Below are positions 11,232 through 22,310 of a stretch of DNA of 64,000 bases, in pieces. Every line of letters begins with the position of its first letter. Positions within the stretch are counted from its first letter, which is position 1. Source of the DNA: Paraconiothyrium sp. Pb-2020. Its lineage: Eukaryota > Ascomycota > Dothideomycetes > Pleosporales > Didymosphaeriaceae. The translations under genes were made by a program, and so were the position numbers. The stretch is taken from positions 2,356,001-2,420,000 of the forward strand of contig JAJUBI010000002.1 in assembly GCA_022419385.1 (NCBI GenBank), in the 5' to 3' direction. A model generated the notes under the pieces. That model made no database searches and was not told the DNA's origin. It was given only the letters and a program-made list of their open reading frames with translations.

Positions 11232-11708
11232 ATGGCAAACACGCAACCTACTACCGACCCCAAGGATACAACGGACAGGGCGCTCACCTACACCAGTAGC
11301 GGACGACTTCTTCACATCTCCCTGCCTTTTATCAACGATCTTATTAGTCTGCTATCCACACTCTCCTCGTCCTTTGAGGAAGAATTGGCTCGCATAAGCA
11401 ACGAACAGCGCGAGGCCGAGCGTACGCCAAGCCTATGTGACAGAGATATCCCCACGCTCAGATAAAGCTAATGTTGTACTCTTTATATAGACGTCGATAA
11501 ACATGACCCCAAGGAGAAGCTGATGCTAGTCGTCAGTGCCGAATGCGAGGAGTACTTGCGCGAGACGATGCGGCAACTGTATGCTAAAGAGGAGGATAAG
11601 TACGACATACTGGTGAAGAAGCACCCAGGCACGGAGACGATTGCTGGTATGGTTGATCCAAGAGATAGCGAAGCAATGGTACTGGCTCCTGTCCTGAACA
11701 TGTATTAA
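11232..11708 (+). CDS. 135-aa hypothetical protein
   Basis: Exons 11232-11421 and 11491-11708; intron 11422-11490 (69 bp, GTACGC donor, GCTAAT branch site, TATATAG acceptor) in phase 1. The protein starts MANTQPTTDPKDTTD. It has a mostly helical middle (LPFINDLISLLSTLSSSFEE) and ends in a conserved-looking block with E-C-E-E-Y-L-R-E-T and a hydrophobic C-terminus. It has no signal peptide, no clear membrane helix and no family that I recognise. The 3' end is only 16 bp from the convergent dehydrogenase gene. Confidence 0.65.
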
Positions 11709-11724
11709 ATACCTCGAACGTTGA

Positions 11725-12693
11725 TCAGTCCTTATTCTCAAATTTCAGCCCACTCTCTTGCCTGACGGCGCCATATATGCTAGGAATGTCCCCCCTGTCA
11801 CCAAGATGCTCCTTCACCTTCGCGAGGTGCGCATCCCCAACCTTCAACGCTGGTACGCTCGCTCCAGCTCTTTCTGCCAGATCTAGCGCGTGTCTCGCGT
11901 CTTTGCGCGCAAGGTCGACGTGGAACAGCGGCTCATCCCTTTTGTAGTAATCGCCTGCCAACATGCGATTTGAATACGCAGTATAAGGTCCTGGAAACAT
12001 GGTTTCAATCCAGGCGTGGAGATTCTGTGCGCTAAGTCCGGTTTTCTCGGCGAGTACGTGACCCTCCGAAAGGACCTCGTTCATGTTGAGGATGAAGGTG
12101 TTGCCAATGACTTTAAGGAGGGTAGCATTTCCGGCGGGTTGGTCCGAGTAGTCGATATCGGCGCGTCCCATAACGCCTTTAGTGAATGGTTTTATTCTGG
12201 CGACGGAGCTTCCTGCGCCAGCGAGCACGCAGATAAGATTACCTGAGTCGGCCATTGCAGGAGCCCCGAAGACTGGCATACCAACGAACTCTGCACCCTT
12301 CGCTGTTAGCCGCTTTTCAAGAGCATTAGTGGTATCCGGATGCACGGTCGAAGCATCGACAACAACTTTGCCCTTCACCTCTTCTTGAAGGACAACGTTG
12401 ACGGCCGACTCGACAGCCGCGTCATCTCCTAAGCACATAAAGATGATGTCCGCGCTCCTGACTGCATCGTTAATTGTATCAACGACTATCGCCTTGTCCG
12501 AGCCGAGACTCGCGGCAAGATCATCAGACCGTTTCTTGGTCCGATTGTAGAGTATGAGAGGTTTGTCTAGGTTTCCCTTCTCGACGAGGTTCTTGCACAT
12601 GCCCTGGTGCGGTCAGTGTTAGCCACAAGAGAGCCCGGCTATTCTTACCCTCCCCATGTTGCCCAGGCCGATCCATGCGAGCTGCGGTGCCAT
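11725..12693 (-). CDS. 3-hydroxyisobutyrate dehydrogenase-like NAD(P) oxidoreductase
   Basis: Exons 12649-12693 and 11725-12603; intron 12604-12648 (45 bp) in phase 0 gives 307 aa. The first exon supplies the Rossmann motif GLGNMGRGM (residues 9-17) that starts the NAD-binding domain. The substrate-binding block is D-A-S-T at about 98-101, and the block with the catalytic Lys is GNATLLKVIGN with K179. These mark the beta-hydroxyacid dehydrogenase family, which oxidises 3-hydroxyisobutyrate in valine breakdown or reduces short semialdehydes. There is no obvious mitochondrial presequence, so a cytosolic aldehyde or succinic-semialdehyde reductase role is equally possible. It is divergent from the NAGS gene with 322 bp between the start codons. 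Confidence 0.9.
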
Positions 12694-13015
12694 GATGAGT
12701 GGTAGTGTTTCTGGCTGTAGCCGGATTTCTGTGGCTGCAGCTCTCAAGACCCAAAGACCCCAAAGACGACAGCAATATGCTTACCGCGGCGCTGTTGCGT
12801 CATCCCACAGCCGTGCCCGTGTCATCTCTCGTACAAAAGACCTTATTACTAAACCCAGTAAGGCCGATGTCGGCTAAAGCTGCATGACGTTTATCGATTA
12901 GCGGGCCGAATTTTGGTAGCCAGCACATGCGCCCTTCGAACACTCAGTCTTCTGCGATTGTTGTACGAGTGCCGTCTTCTCCTGGTCATCTAGCAGCTAG
13001 CCCTTAGCATGAAGA
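12694..13015. promoter_or_regulatory. divergent promoter region, HIBADH-like / NAGS
   Basis: The 322 bp between two divergent start codons must hold both promoters unless one gene starts elsewhere. A TGACGT half-site occurs near 12885. No TGACTCA site, the usual amino-acid-control element, was found on direct reading. Confidence 0.5.
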
Positions 13016-15292
13016 ATGTTCAGATGCAGAGCCCAGACGAGGGGCTCGTTCTGGAAAAAGGTGAGTCGGGTCCGCACATGCACAAACTCCATTACTTGTT
13101 ACACGTCTGACCAGCTCCTCGGATAGGCACCTATTCCTCTCCCTGATAACACATGCGCCTGTGGTGGGACACGTCCCGTACAGCCTTTCTCCACAACCAC
13201 GCGAAAACACATCGAGCCGGGCCGCATTGGCAGAAAGAGCGTTGCGAAAGAACGACAGCGCGCCGAACGCGATCAACTGACCCGCTTGCTCAAAGAGTCG
13301 CCCGGTAAACGCGATGCGCGCAACTTTCTCAAGCACTTCGATCAATGGCAGCCGACGCCGGTGCCGATGCCGAAGTCAGCGAAGCCTGAAGCATCCCGGG
13401 ACACGACTGAGGCGGAACGGAAAGCACATCATGATGAGTGGAGGCTAGGTCGGACGGGCGTCAACCTAGGCAACTTGTACGAGCCTACGAAGGCGATCCA
13501 GAACAGCCCTGTTTTCACGCGAGAAGAGTTGCCAGACATACCACCCCACGATAGAGATCTAGAGCCACTGCATTTGGCATTGGTCAAGCTCCGGCAGCCT
13601 CAAGCGTTGGATGATGGGACACTTGGAGGTATTGCCTTGACGCTGAGTCAGATGGCGAAGCTGGGATTGAACATTGCTGTCGTGGTGGATTGTGAAGGGG
13701 ACGACGGGCCGATCAGCCTTGATCTGAGCCCAATCTGGGAAAGCACAGTAAGGGAGCAGACGACACGTGTAGTGGACGCGCTGGAAGACTTCAATGCTCC
13801 TGGTGCTTTCGAGGTTGGCCATGCGCTATGCTATACCGACAAGGTCGCGAGCAGTGCTGGTGGAAGGCTGCAAGGCTGCGGGGACGTTGAGGTGAAGAAT
13901 AACCACCTACTCTTCCCGCCGATTGAGGATGGCATCATTCCAGTGATTCCGCCTTTTGCCTACACATCAGAGCTCAAAAAGATCCGTGTCGACCCTGACG
14001 ACGTGTTGCTTGCTCTGACGCGCGAGTTTGCAGGACTCACTCCACTCGCCGATACAGAAAACTTGGGTAGCGCTCTCAAGGAAAGGAAGGAAGAGCTCTC
14101 TAGGAAACCTGTGCTGGACCGCATCATAATCTTGGAGCCCCTGGGAGGTATACCGGCGGAGCATCGAGCGGACGGCGCACATGTCTTCATCAATCTGGAG
14201 GCAGAGTACAGCCATGTCCGAGAGGAGCTAGAACGTCCCCCCAAACGTGCAGAACCAACTGGAAACCCATCGGTATCATCATTTGGCAGCAGTAACCCGC
14301 TCTCGACGTTCGTAGAGACGGAGATGGCAACTGTGCCTGGTGCTGAACATAAGCAGAATTCCGTCGACTCACCATCGTCCCGCCACGTCAAGAATCTTGA
14401 TGTAGTACATCGGGCCCTCCGTTTCCTACCACCCTCATCCTCGGCAATCATCATCACTCCGGCGGAGGCCGCAGTGTCCTCTCAAGCAGCACTCCGGAAA
14501 GGTTCCTCTGCGGGCGTACGAACACGAAGATCCAAGAATCCGCTGATCCACAATCTCCTTACGGACAAGCCCATGACATCCTCGTCGCTGCCAGACCCGC
14601 TCGTAACCCGTCCTTTGGCGTCAGCGGATCCTAACCCGGCAACGTTCCTCAAAAAGGGCATTCCCGTAACCATACTCCCCGATCCGCGCCATTCACCCTG
14701 GCAACCACCTTCTCCCTCGAATCCTAGCATCGAGCTCGAAAAGGATCCACGTATAAATTTCCCAAAACTGGTAGAGCTGATAGAAGACTCTTTCCGCCGC
14801 AAACTTGACGCACGAGACTACCTCGACCGCATCCGCGGCCGCATCGCAGGCGTCATTATCGCCGGCGACTACGAAGGCGGCGCGATCTGCACTTGGGAGG
14901 TGCCAAATTCACTATGCCCCACGCCTCCACCTCCAGGATCACCACTCTGGGTCCCCTATCTCGACAAGTTCGCCGTCTTGACAAAGTCTCAAGGTTCTGG
15001 CGGAGTCGCAGATATCGTCTGGGGCGCCTTAACGCGGACAGCATTCCCGCAAGGTGTTTGTTGGCGAAGTCGGACGACGAACCCTGTGAATAAGTGGTAT
15101 TTTGAGAGGGCGGTGGGGATGTGGGATCTCCCCGATGGGTATTGGACTATGTTTTGGACGACAGAGGGCGTGGTGGAAGAAGCTGCTAAGGCAGTAAAGG
15201 CAAAGACGAAGGGCATGACGAGGTGGGATGCATATGTCGATGTTTGCTCGGGGGTCGTGCCGAGCTGGGCGGACGCAAAGAAGCCTGATTAG
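13016..15292 (+). CDS. ARG2: N-acetylglutamate synthase, mitochondrial
   Basis: Exons 13016-13060 and 13127-15292; intron 13061-13126 (66 bp, GTGAGT donor, GGATAG acceptor) in phase 0 gives 736 aa. The main frame has no ATG near its 5' end. The short first exon (MFRCRAQTRGSFWKK) provides the start and, with RPVQPFSTTTRKH, an Arg/Ser-rich mitochondrial presequence. The body matches fungal amino-acid acetyltransferase: a long kinase-like N-terminal region with FLKHF near its start, a Ser/Pro-rich variable middle, and a C-terminal vertebrate-type GNAT domain (about 560-720). Markers there are IAGVIIAGDYEGGAI, the downstream L-D-K-F-A-V, and WYFERAVGMW. It makes N-acetylglutamate, the first step of arginine synthesis. 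Length fits the family (about 650-740). Confidence 0.92.
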
Positions 15293-15568
15293 GAGTTGGT
15301 ACACAGTGAACTTATGAAGCATAGAAATCGCCCAAGCAGCAAGGTGGATTCTGCAACTTCTCGGGTCATTGTCATACGAAGTTGGCAGATCAAGGCATGA
15401 ATAGGTATATGATTGAATTCGAACTGGCAAAAGCCTTAAATACAAAAGAAATTGTCAAAACGTCCGACCGGATGTCTCAGTCACGCTGGGATATCACATG
15501 CATACTCCAGAAACGCCAGATTCCCCTATCTGATGCTGAATGCTGCCTCGCTCTCATGCTCCGGGTGG

Positions 15569-15811
15569 CTACTTCGTCTGCTCAAGCAGCGATGCACCCC
15601 CGGACAGTGCTGCATTACCTCTCCTCATTTGCTCTTGCCAGCGGGTTCGTGCGGCGTCGATCTGATTGCCCTCATAGCGTGCGACGTAGGCGGTGTATGT
15701 GAAGGAGCCGGCTATCAAAGGTTAGAGCATACTTCATGATTTGACGAAGCAGGGGACCTCACCGATGAAGGTAGCAAGAGCGCCAACGAAAGACTTGGGT
15801 GCGACAGGCAT
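15569..15811 (-). CDS. 63-aa small protein with one hydrophobic segment
   Basis: Exons 15763-15811 and 15569-15711; intron 15712-15762 (51 bp, GTGAGG donor, TCTAAC branch, GATAG acceptor), phase 1. The start MPVAPKSFVGALATFIAG is in a good CAACATG context. The reading crosses the intron into SFTYTAYVARYEGNQID and ends in GASLLEQTK. The N-terminal 25 residues could form a short membrane helix, followed by an amphipathic charged tail. That design is common in small inner-mitochondrial-membrane proteins, but I do not recognise the family. The tidy splice signals and phase closure are the main support. It is convergent with the NAGS gene. Confidence 0.68.
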
Positions 15812-16813
15812 GTTGAAGTGTGTTTTGTGGGTAGTTTCGAGAAGATGGTTTCCAAGTGCGACAAGGTGGATCTGTGGATATGGAAAGCGTAGGGTAGATG
15901 CGATACAGTCGGCTTGGTTGTAGTAGTGTGCTTTTGATGCTGAATGCGGAGCTGCTGTGTGATGTTTTCAACACCAAACAGACCTCATGCTCTATATACT
16001 CATCTCACTGCGACTCATCGCGCATCCTCTTCGCGGAGGCGTCCGATACTTCGCGCACCCGCAGCGCGCCTGACGTGATGCGCGCTGCGGGACATTGAGC
16101 AAATCTCACTGGACGAGGCCGCGTGGTGTGAGCGAAGCCTTTGACGCCGGTGTGATTGGCTATGAGATAGACTGAAAGCAGGAACACGTTCTCAGGTTCG
16201 GACTATTTCGGTGCGGCAGTCGGGTGATATGATAGTCTCGGACGGTCGCGCTTTGGAAAGCAGGCGTTTGGTGGGGAGACGTCGGGAAGATTGTCACCCC
16301 ATCGATTCCTTCGCGGGGCTGAGCCGGGAGAAGGTGGTACGATAATACCCTGACCATGTTCATATGCGGGCGATCGCTTGTCGGATTGCGCTAACGTCCT
16401 CAAGTATAAGAACTCTGCTTGAGCGTTACTTTGCTAGGTTCTGCTCTGCTAAACAATCTCTTGCGCGCACGAAGGGAGACCAGAATGAGCGCTGCTCCGC
16501 GCTGAACCACTCACTCGGAGGGTACATATTCTATCCCCAGGTGTGGCACTGTTCGTGATACCCCAGCTACACGCAATGAAGCAACTCGGGTACGACGTGC
16601 AGGTACTTTGCAGAGGGCGAGATGCTTTCCTATAGGAAGTCGCGTGGTCGATATTAACGTTACGGTGCGAGAGACTTCTTTGAGGCAGAATGCACGCTTA
16701 AACTACGTACCTCTCCAACTCGCACGAGAATGTCGACCTCTTAAAACCCTATAGATCTGTTCGAACAGCAGATGTAGTACAAGGTTCTGTCCATTGACTT
16801 ATTCAAGAACTCG
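15812..16813. other. intergenic, no gene seen
   Basis: 1.0 kb divergent region between the 63-aa gene and the secreted protein gene. Short overlapping frames only. A short inverted-looking GC patch occurs near 16040-16090. No gene was recognised. Confidence 0.45.
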
Positions 16814-17401
16814 ATGATGCGGATACTCAGCATCGTCCTGCGCAGCGCTCTGATTGCACGCACAGCCGCCCAAACAAACGACACCGTTCCAGCCAACTTC
16901 GACCTCGAGTTCCATCTCGTCCAATGTAGCAACCTACCCTCCAAGGACCCAAACACCATCAACAACGCCACACGCACCTGGTCCCATATCGGCCTCTACA
17001 GTCCCCATACGCCCCAGCAATGGCAATACAACATGCCACAATCCGCAACGCCTTACCAACGCTGCGAAGGCCACGACACCAGCGCGTTCTTCTGGGCCGA
17101 CAAGCCTCGGGGTTTTCTCTACGTGCATATACCCGCCGAGGCAGTGGTTTACAAGTTTGGCGTGGATGCTGGCAAGGTGGTTTTCGAGGACCGAGAGTAC
17201 CCGTGTCAGAAGATGTTTGGAAACCCGTCTTGGGGTGGAGAGTGCTTTGATCCGGACTATGAGAATTGTGTGGGTCATACGATGTGTCATGATAGGTTTG
17301 TGTGTAAGGACTATGATCCACCGCTGCAAAAGGATAGCGAGAAGACTTGTCCGGTAAGACCAACGGGGTATTGCTATCCGTACTGGAACGCAGATGGCTA
17401 G
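16814..17401 (+). CDS. secreted cysteine-rich protein, unknown function
   Basis: Single exon, 195 aa. The N-terminus MMRILSIVLRSALIARTAAQ is a plausible signal peptide with cleavage after AAQ. The mature part has nine cysteines, most of them in the C-terminal half, clustered from YPCQ onwards. It also has several aromatic-rich stretches (HTPQQWQYN, SAFFWADKPRGFLYV). The protein is acidic and small, as in apoplastic effectors or small carbohydrate-binding proteins, but I recognise no named domain. The second ATG (codon 2) is equally usable. The stop is 97 bp from the convergent SDR gene. Confidence 0.7.
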   Translation: MMRILSIVLRSALIARTAAQTNDTVPANFDLEFHLVQCSNLPSKDPNTINNATRTWSHIGLYSPHTPQQWQYNMPQSATPYQRCEGHDTSAFFWADKPRGFLYVHIPAEAVVYKFGVDAGKVVFEDREYPCQKMFGNPSWGGECFDPDYENCVGHTMCHDRFVCKDYDPPLQKDSEKTCPVRPTGYCYPYWNADG

Positions 17402-17497
17402 GGAGAAGACGGTAAGCTCGCGTGCGCAATGCGTGCATTTCTTAGTCTTTGTCAAGTATGCCATCGTGACTTGTAACATTTACGGCGTGTACCCGCT

Positions 17498-18355
17498 TCA
17501 GCCACTCTTCTTTCTCGAAGCTCCTCCGTCCACAGTGATGTCTATCCCATTCACGAAGCCTGCGTTGATCAAGTACAAGCACGCATCTGCAATATCCTTC
17601 GGCCTTCCCGCTCTGTTCGTGGGATGGTCATCGATATCCTTCTCGGTGTTTTGGGCCTCCCAGGTATCACCCTTCTCGTCTCCTTCCTTGCTCTCATGTC
17701 CAACCTTGATCCTGCCTGGTGCTACAAGATTGGTTCTTATCCCCAAGGGACCGAGACTGATCGACATGGCCTGCATAAGTCCCAGCTGTCCAGCTTTGCT
17801 TGCCGCATAGCCCTCCTGATTCGGATCGCTCTGTTGGGCACGGAATGAACCTATGTGAAGTATACATGGGCCTGCTACGTGCTTGTGCGCGCCTTGAGAG
17901 TTGTCCGAGTCTGATTCTCGGTGCTTCATGAACGGGATGCAGGCCTGCGACATGGCGAAGGGGGCTGTGAGGTTGGTCTCCATGTAAGCTACCCACTGGT
18001 CGTAGGTCTCTTTGGCTTCCATGGTCTTGCCATCCTTCCAGTATGGGGATGCGATGCCTCCATTGTTCACCAGTGCATCGATCTTCCCATCAAAAAAGTT
18101 GGCGGCTTGGTCGACTTTGGATCGGATATCTTCGACATTGCGGAGATTACAAACTGCGTAGCCGACTTTTCCGTCTTTGTAATATTTCTCTAGATGTTTC
18201 GTAGCGGCGTACTGAAGTTCATCTTCCTGAATGTCGAAGACGAAGACGCGATGACCGGCTTCGAGGAAGTAGCGGGCCAGGGCGCGGCCGATCCCTCGTG
18301 CACCGCCGGACACGATGATATTCTTCGAATTGCCGAGGTCCGGTGTAGAAGTCAT
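17498..18355 (-). CDS. short-chain dehydrogenase/reductase (SDR)
   Basis: Single exon, 285 aa from the ATG at 18355 (MTSTPDLGNSKN). The frame is open upstream but has no earlier ATG. Motifs in order: cofactor loop SGGARGIG (16-23), NNGG (97-100, in place of the usual NNAG), catalytic S170 in HIGSF, Y183 and K187 in YAASK, and a C-terminal GIDITVDGG. This is a classical SDR of about 250-300 aa using NAD(P)H. The acidic residue D41 after the second strand suggests NAD preference (inference). The substrate is unknown. A TGACGTCA palindrome lies about 100 bp upstream of the start. Confidence 0.88.
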   Translation of the reverse strand: MTSTPDLGNSKNIIVSGGARGIGRALARYFLEAGHRVFVFDIQEDELQYAATKHLEKYYKDGKVGYAVCNLRNVEDIRSKVDQAANFFDGKIDALVNNGGIASPYWKDGKTMEAKETYDQWVAYMETNLTAPFAMSQACIPFMKHRESDSDNSQGAHKHVAGPCILHIGSFRAQQSDPNQEGYAASKAGQLGLMQAMSISLGPLGIRTNLVAPGRIKVGHESKEGDEKGDTWEAQNTEKDIDDHPTNRAGRPKDIADACLYLINAGFVNGIDITVDGGASRKKSG

Positions 18356-20077
18356 TTTGCTGTACTTGCAGAGGGTTGAGCGTAGGGTTGAGATGGAAGG
18401 GACGCCCGTCTTCAATGCACAAGGCCGTCGCTTCCTTCCACGACCGAACGTCGTTGTGACGTCAGGTCAGTAGAAAGCAACGTCGAATTTCATGTCGGGC
18501 AAATCGACCGAGAATCGAGTGTGTGATGAGAGTTGGCGAGGTCTTCGTTGTTGCATCAGTTGATAGTGAAGCATCTCACTTATTGTTCACCTCGTTCCAC
18601 TGCGGTCGGCGCGTTGGTGCAGATCGCACGGAGTATGTGTATATTGTACAGTCCCAAACGAACGGCACAAGGATCGCCTTTGATGGTGATTGAGCCCTGA
18701 AGTCTGCACGCTTCTGGAACGCAAGGCGCATTGTCGCAGATGTTTTATCCATTGTGGACCAGGCCCGCACGCTATCTCATCGTTTCAGACACTAAACTCA
18801 CAGCGAGTTGTCCGACGTCCCGACGAGGGAGCCAAGAGTCTGGCACCATGGAGTTCAGCTTTTTGTGTCGCCCACTGTGTCGCTAAAGCTTCGATTACGC
18901 AGAGCAGAGCAGGTCCTCCAAGATTATTGGTCTGTACGACTTCTGAGCCTGGAACGTCTGTCAGTACCATGATACCCCAGATGGCAAGCCGACAACGGGT
19001 CAGTTAGCGCTGCGGTAGCGGTGGGCTGTAGCCTATCCATGGATATGCGATACCAGATGGCCAGGGTACGAGAGTGTACGGACAGGTTCGTTAGCACATC
19101 TGGCGATATGCTCGTGAGCTGCGAAGGTTTGGAGGCTGGACAAGGACTAAGAAGAGGCACCAAGTTCATTGGCTCTCGCACCGGAGGCCAGGCCCCTGAC
19201 AGCGTGGCTAGATATGGGCCAAGCGGCATCACAATCTCGGCTTGCGGCGTCATAGTGGGCGACAAAAATGGGCACCGAGTCCAACGGAGACGGTGGCAAT
19301 GGCGGGAGCATCTCGGCCGCGCATGCGCAACAGTGCCTCCGTTATCTTGGGAAGCCGGCGACCAGGGAGCAGGAGGAACGGGCTTGAGATGGAAATGCAT
19401 CCCCGCAATCTGATAACGCGAAGGGACGCGCACTGCAGACTGCCTCTTTTTGCCAACAACGGGCGCAACTTCCTCGCCGTGGTTTCGGGAGCGCGCCGCC
19501 CCCAGAGAAGAGGCCCACATCCCCGCCGGCGATGCCTCTTCTTCTCCTGCTCTCCCGCCCTCGGCCAACCCGCCAGCGCCCCCTCAGCGCCTCCGCCGCG
19601 TCTCGTTGCATCCGCCGCCCAGCCCAGCGCAACAACCGCGGCACGCAAATACCGCACCGCCGACAAGAGGCCGGCGCGCAGTGACTGCATGTCGCCCACG
19701 CCCCGCTGGAACCCGGACGCTTCATTTGGGGAGCCCCGCTGGCATGGCGCGCAATCTGAGTTTTCAGCCCTACTTCGCTCGCTACGGTCGCACCACCTTC
19801 TTCTGGCGCACCGCCATCGCAGGCTACCCAGCACCATCCGCGCAACACCACAGCTAGCGCGTCATCGCATCGCGTCGGCCACCATGCTGGAGCCCGCCGA
19901 CGCTCTCGGCTAGCCGTCCTGCTTCGACCTGCCTAGTCCTGGTAGCGCGCCTGGCCCGTGCCTATCTACCCTCACCTGCAGCTATGAAAGCCGTCGCGTG
20001 TCCACCCTGACTAGACTTTTTCTCCCGTGTCGATCCTCTCTCACCCTCCTCACGGTCCTTTCATACCTCTCTGCAAC
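18356..20077. other. divergent intergenic region with long CT-rich leader
   Basis: 1.7 kb between the SDR and the permease. The part from about 19450 to 20077 is GC-rich and pyrimidine-rich on the plus strand and is probably the 5' leader and promoter of the permease. Open frames of 130-223 codons lie here on both strands but mirror one another and have shadow-like Arg/Pro/Ser composition. No confident gene. Confidence 0.5.
18457..18464. promoter_or_regulatory. TGACGTCA CRE-like palindrome
   Basis: A perfect 8-bp CRE/ATF-type palindrome about 102 bp upstream of the SDR start codon, where bZIP regulators of the ATF/CREB type could bind. An 8-mer is expected by chance about once per 65 kb, so this is suggestive only. 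Confidence 0.3.
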
Positions 20078-22070
20078 ATGGCCGACCAGGCCTACGGCAC
20101 GCAATCGGACGCCTTCGCCGCCGAAAACGACGTCCACCGACGCAACCTGGGTAGTAAAGATGGGAAGCGCGAAGGGCACTCGGAAGACGGAGGAGTGGTC
20201 GCAGCCGACGAGCTTCTCGAAGCCATGGGCTACAAGAGCGAACTCGTGCGCAGCAGGTCCACTTTCCAGGTTGCCTTCATGTCGTTCGTCATGGCCTCGG
20301 TTCCCTACGGTCTCACCACCACGCTGTACTACCCGGTCGTCAATGGAGGGCCCGTCGACATCATCTGGGGCTGGGTCCTGGTCTCCCTCATCATTCTTTG
20401 CGTCGCAGCCTCTCTAGGCGAAATCACCAGCGTGTACCCCACCGCTGGAGGTGTTTACTACCAGTCTTTCATGCTCTCACCCCCCCAGTACAGGAAGATC
20501 ATATCCTGGATCTGCGGCTGGGCTTTCGTTGTTGGTAACATTACCATCACCCTTGCCGTCAATTTCGGAACAGCTTCGTTCCTCGCCGCCTGCCTCAACG
20601 TATTCGAATCCGAGCCGGGTGTAGGCATCTTTCCCGGCGAGGCCTACCAGCTCTACCTCATATTCTTCGGCATCACAATCCTGTGCAACCTCACCTCTGC
20701 GCTCGGCAACCGCTGGCTGCCATTGTTAGATGTGAGAACATCCCCTACATCGTGATTCGCGCCTCTGACCTGTGATTTTAGACATTTGCCATCTACTGGA
20801 CATTTGCTGGTGTGATTGCCATCATCGTGTGCATTCTGGCCATCGCAAAAGAAGGACGTCGCAATGCTAGCTACGTCTTTGGAGAGTTTGACACAAGCAA
20901 CAGCGGATGGCCAGCAGGCTGGTCTTTCTTCGTGGGACTTCTCCACGCTGCCTATGCGACTTCATCGACGGGAATGATTATTTCGTGAGACTCCCCGCCA
21001 GAGCGACACTTTCGGCCGTTTTCCAAAGCAGCAACCTACTTTTCTTTTCCCAAGCGACAAACTCCCTTGCAACTTTGCCCTTGCAACTTCATCATATCGG
21101 TCAGAGTAGTTCCCTCAGAGTACATAACGCTGACTTGTAATAGGATGTGCGAGGAGGTACAAAAGCCGGCAACTCAGGTACCGAAAGCGATGGTCGGCAC
21201 CATTGTCTTCAACACCATCATGGGCATCATCTTCCTCGTCCCGCTCCTCTTTGTATTCCCCGACCAAGCGATGCTAGCTGCACTTGCTTCTGGCCAACCC
21301 GTGCCCACAATCATCAAATCCGCCATTGGCTCTGCCGGTGGTTCTTTCGCCCTTTTCATTCCTCTTCTCGTGCTAGGTCTCATCTGCGGAATCGGATGCA
21401 CGACAGCTGCTTCGAGATGCACATGGGCCTTTGCTCGTGATGGTGCTATCCCTGGGTTCCAATGGTAAGTAAATGTCGTGTTCATTCGCATGTGAAAATG
21501 AACTTGAATTTGAGAGACATCACTAACGCCTGTGAAAGGTGGAACAAGGTCAACACAAAGCTTGACGTTCCGCTAAACGCCATGATGCTCAGTATGGTCG
21601 TTCAACTCGTGCTTGGGCTCATTTACTTTGGTTCGACCGCTGCCTTCAACGCTTTCTCTGGAGTTGGTGTCATCACCTTGACCCTGAGCTACGCTGTGCC
21701 GGTTGTGGCGTCGGTCGCGAACGGTCGCAAGCAGGTCAAAGAAGGCAGCTTTCACCTCGGTGCCCTGGGAACCTTCTGTAATTGGGTCTCTATCCGTAAG
21801 ACGTTCCTTCCCTAGTCACGTCCTTCACTAACTAGTTTTCCAGTCTGGTCAATCTTGGTCATCCCATTATTCTGCATGCCCACCTTCCTTCCCGTTACTC
21901 TCACCACCATGAACTACGCCAGCGTTGTCTTTGCCGGGTTCATTGCTATCTCTACTGGGTGGTACTTCATCTGGGGAAAGAAGAACTATCAGGGACCACC
22001 GACGCAAGCCGAGAACGTTTTGGAAGCCCGCAGAGCGAGCGTCATCAGTCATACTGATAACAAATTATAG
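20078..22070 (+). CDS. amino-acid/GABA permease, APC superfamily
   Basis: Five exons: 20078-20731, 20782-20984, 21144-21464, 21539-21795 and 21844-22070. The introns are 50, 159, 74 and 48 bp, and all phases close to 553 aa. The start is MADQAYGTQSD. A hydrophilic N-terminal tail of about 60 residues is followed by roughly twelve hydrophobic segments. Family marks are the first helix S-F-V-M-A-S-V-P-Y-G, SLGEITSVYPTAGGVYYQS, the S-M-C-E-E-V-Q block formed across the 159-bp intron, and TAASRCTWAFARDGAIPG. These place it with fungal amino-acid/choline/GABA permeases (Uga4/Hnm1-like). It would import an amine or amino acid at the plasma membrane. The exact substrate is not predictable. Confidence 0.92.
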
Positions 22071-22310
22071 AACCTACAGGAGTGGGTCCGTCAATTCGAT
22101 CAAACGTTGCGTGTAAGATGATCTGTTAATAACGTACATGTTGATACCAATTAGTAGCTGCACAATGAAATGTTATCCATCTCATCCCAGTTTCAATGTG
22201 AAGGTCGCTAACAGATGGGCGCATTAGCACACCAGCGGTTGCACATTTACGCAAAATGTTTGCCGCATGAATTGAATGAAGTGGCCACATACTGGATCGG
22301 TGTTCTCATG

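Noticed and set aside
13960..14457. 165-codon minus-strand frame
   Set aside because: Fully antisense to the NAGS coding region; Ser/Arg-rich complement.
18924..19913. Overlapping frames of 130-223 codons on both strands upstream of the permease
   Set aside because: Mirror-image frames in GC-rich, CT-rich DNA. No domain, no conserved start, probably leader sequence.
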